Source of the DNA: Bacteroidales bacterium
Lineage (GTDB): Bacteria > Bacteroidota > Bacteroidia > Bacteroidales > Muribaculaceae
Length of the DNA stretch: 6,735 nucleotides
Assembly (NCBI GenBank): GCA_004553485.1
Contig: SFLG01000080.1
Span: forward strand, 1 to 6,735
Reading direction: 5' to 3'
A model generated the notes under the pieces. That model searched no databases and was not told the origin of the DNA. It saw nothing but the letters and a program-made list of their open reading frames with translations. How positions within the stretch are numbered: position 1 is the first letter of the stretch; each line of letters starts with the position of its first letter. Below, piece after piece: positions 5,493 to 6,735 of the stretch. Made by a program: the position numbers and the translations under genes.

Positions 5493-6581
5493 TTATTCGG
5501 CTGAGAGGGGCTCAAGTGAGAGGAGGGCGCCGGTGATGGGGCTGAAGGTGGCCTGCATGGGCGATTTTTTGTGGGTGAACAGGTCGGGGTCGATGCCGAA
5601 GGTGGTGCCTAACTGGGCGAGGTCGACGGTCTTCGTGCCCATTACCTTGCCGCCAAAGCTGACGGTGATTTCGGCCGCACCGGGGATGTTGTAGGCCACG
5701 CCGCCTTTGGGGAATTTCTTGGCCTCACCCTTGTCGTTGACGGGGAGCTCGCCGCGCGAGATGACGCGGATGCTGACGGTGAGGGGAATACCGCGCAGGT
5801 CGTCGCTGTCGGTGATGCCGTCGACGGGCGAGATGCGGACGACAACAGAGTCGGCTACCTCGTGCGACGAGGGGACGAAGCTGAAGGTGCTGACCTGCGT
5901 CCCGGTGAGCGTTGTGCCGGCGAACATCGCCGTCAGCGCCTCTTCCTGCTCGGCGAGAGCGTCGAGGGCGACCTTGAGGCTGGCACCGTCGGCGGGCATG
6001 TTGTCGACGTTGCCGCTGATAAGCTCGTTGCGCTGCTCACGCAGCTCGTAGATGCGCTGGGCGGCCAGCTCGGCCTTCTTTGACAGCGATGTGCTGCGTA
6101 TCATCTCCTGGGTGAGGACCTGCTGCGCCACGGGCTTGTCGAGGGGCGAGACCGGCATAGGCACGGCCGTGGGGAGCTCGCGAGGTTGGGCCCCGTCCAC
6201 GGCGTCGGCGTTGATTGCCAGGGGTATGCCGCCCTCGTCGAGGAGGATAGACACCGTGGATCCGGGTTTGAACTGGGCTATCCACCGGTTATCGCTGTCG
6301 GGGACACCGCGGGTGCCGATTGTGATCGACTTGACGGTGACGCGCGTCGACGGCTCGGTGACGGCATTGTCGATGCCCAAACGCATACGGGCGTAGTTGG
6401 CGAACTCGCCGCGCGCCTTGACAGTTGTTTCCGTTTCGACGGTAATATCGACGGCCGTTTTGGGCAAGGTGTATACCAGACCGTAGTCGTTGCCCTTGCT
6501 GGCTGTCAGTTTTTCGGTTTTCTGCGCAGCGGCGTTGAGGCCCACGCAGGCCGCCGCCAGGATAAGCAGGTAGTGTTTCAT
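5493..6581 (-). CDS. DUF4831 family secreted protein
   Basis: This 362-residue protein has a signal peptide (MKHYLLILAAACVGLNAAAQ, cleavage near residue 20). It then follows the layout I know for DUF4831, a Bacteroidetes family of unknown function: 'GLVYTLPKTAVDITVETE' (34-51), 'FANYARMRLGIDNAVTE' (60-76), a beta-rich middle with 'GVPDSDNRWIAQFKPGST', a charged helical segment likely to form a coiled coil (about 166-220, 'KKAELAAQRIYELREQRNEL' and 'LDALAEQEEALTAMF'), and the closing 'GIDPDLFTHKKSPMQATFSPITGALLSLE' type motif (329-357). It is probably periplasmic or envelope-associated. The ATG at 6581 directly begins the signal peptide. A TAAATTTG -7-like element lies 54 bp upstream. No enzymatic residues are evident. 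Family assignment is confident; function is unknown. Confidence 0.9.
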   Translation of the reverse strand: MKHYLLILAAACVGLNAAAQKTEKLTASKGNDYGLVYTLPKTAVDITVETETTVKARGEFANYARMRLGIDNAVTEPSTRVTVKSITIGTRGVPDSDNRWIAQFKPGSTVSILLDEGGIPLAINADAVDGAQPRELPTAVPMPVSPLDKPVAQQVLTQEMIRSTSLSKKAELAAQRIYELREQRNELISGNVDNMPADGASLKVALDALAEQEEALTAMFAGTTLTGTQVSTFSFVPSSHEVADSVVVRISPVDGITDSDDLRGIPLTVSIRVISRGELPVNDKGEAKKFPKGGVAYNIPGAAEITVSFGGKVMGTKTVDLAQLGTTFGIDPDLFTHKKSPMQATFSPITGALLSLEPLSAE

Positions 6582-6634
6582 CTTAGTATAATTGTGGGAG
6601 TGAGGATGTTCGTTTCTGTTTTAGAGCCCGTTCC

Positions 6635-6663
6635 CAAATTTATGTTAACGCAGGGCGGACAAC
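6635..6663 (-). promoter_or_regulatory. Probable promoter of the DUF4831 gene
   Basis: The minus strand has TAAATTTG (6642-6635), a full match to the -7 consensus. Upstream at 6663-6660 is GTTG, a partial -33 match with 17 bp between them, slightly shorter than usual. The expected leader is about 45 bases. The element lies just left of the palindrome centred near 6703. Confidence 0.5.
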
Positions 6664-6674
6664 TTTTGAGTAGA

Positions 6675-6735
6675 TTCGTCGTTAAGGTGAAGGAGTTATG
6701 GGGTTCCATAACGACTGAACCGAAACGGCGAAGAT
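6675..6735. repeat. Large imperfect palindrome, cut by the window edge
   Basis: Two inverted repeats share one centre at 6703.5. The inner hairpin is GTTATGG (6695-6701) with CCATAAC (6706-6712) around GGTT. The outer stem is TTCGTCGTT (6675-6683) with AACGGCGAA (6724-6732), 9 bp with one G-T pair, separated from the inner stem by 11 bases on each side. An alternative pairing GTCGTTA/TAACGAC (6678-6684 with 6709-6715) competes with both. Whether the palindrome continues to the right of the window cannot be seen. Confidence 0.6.

Overview
The window looks like chromosomal DNA from a gut-type member of the Bacteroidales, most likely Muribaculaceae or a close relative. This is inferred from four things: a DUF4831-family secreted protein, a DUF4143 ATPase remnant of the type common in Bacteroides and relatives, promoter-like elements of the Bacteroidetes form (TTTG, about 20 bp, TAnnTTTG) instead of E. 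coli -35/-10 boxes, and starts without clear Shine-Dalgarno sequences. Coding regions are GC-rich. The left edge (1-124) and the stretch from about 4600 to 5460 are clearly more AT-rich.

Layout. A plus-strand gene (125-931) encodes a secreted protein of unknown function, possibly beta-propeller-like. It converges on a minus-strand block, and a perfect 15-bp hairpin (945-993) separates the two as a bidirectional terminator. The minus-strand block, read right to left, holds: a secreted protein with a redoxin/TlpA-like C-terminal domain that has lost its CxxC motif (3400-4581); thiol peroxidase Tpx with both catalytic cysteines (2806-3321); an intergenic stretch with two tandem 18-bp repeats and stacked hairpins; the 1-acylglycerol-3-phosphate acyltransferase PlsC (1849-2607); and a small lipoprotein (1044-1694).

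To the right, an AT-rich island (about 4635-5270) carries a broken DUF4143 ATPase gene (4746-5194). Its first 16 or so codons are joined to its last 130 or so, so the whole ATPase core is missing. A good Bacteroidetes promoter and a rho-independent terminator still bracket it. Next to it (5361-5459) is a possible leftover of an outer-membrane beta-barrel C-terminus. A DUF4831 protein gene (5493-6581) follows. Its likely promoter lies in the left part of a large imperfect palindrome that the window edge cuts off.

How the genes relate. Tpx and the redoxin-like protein are neighbours with a related fold and could be co-transcribed, but the CxxC-less domain argues against a simple reductase-peroxidase pair. 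PlsC is a phospholipid-synthesis housekeeping gene. The lipoprotein, the DUF4831 protein and the plus-strand protein are envelope proteins without known roles. I found no defence system, CRISPR array, RNA gene or complete mobile element. The most notable features are the deletion-derived ATPase remnant and the edge palindrome.
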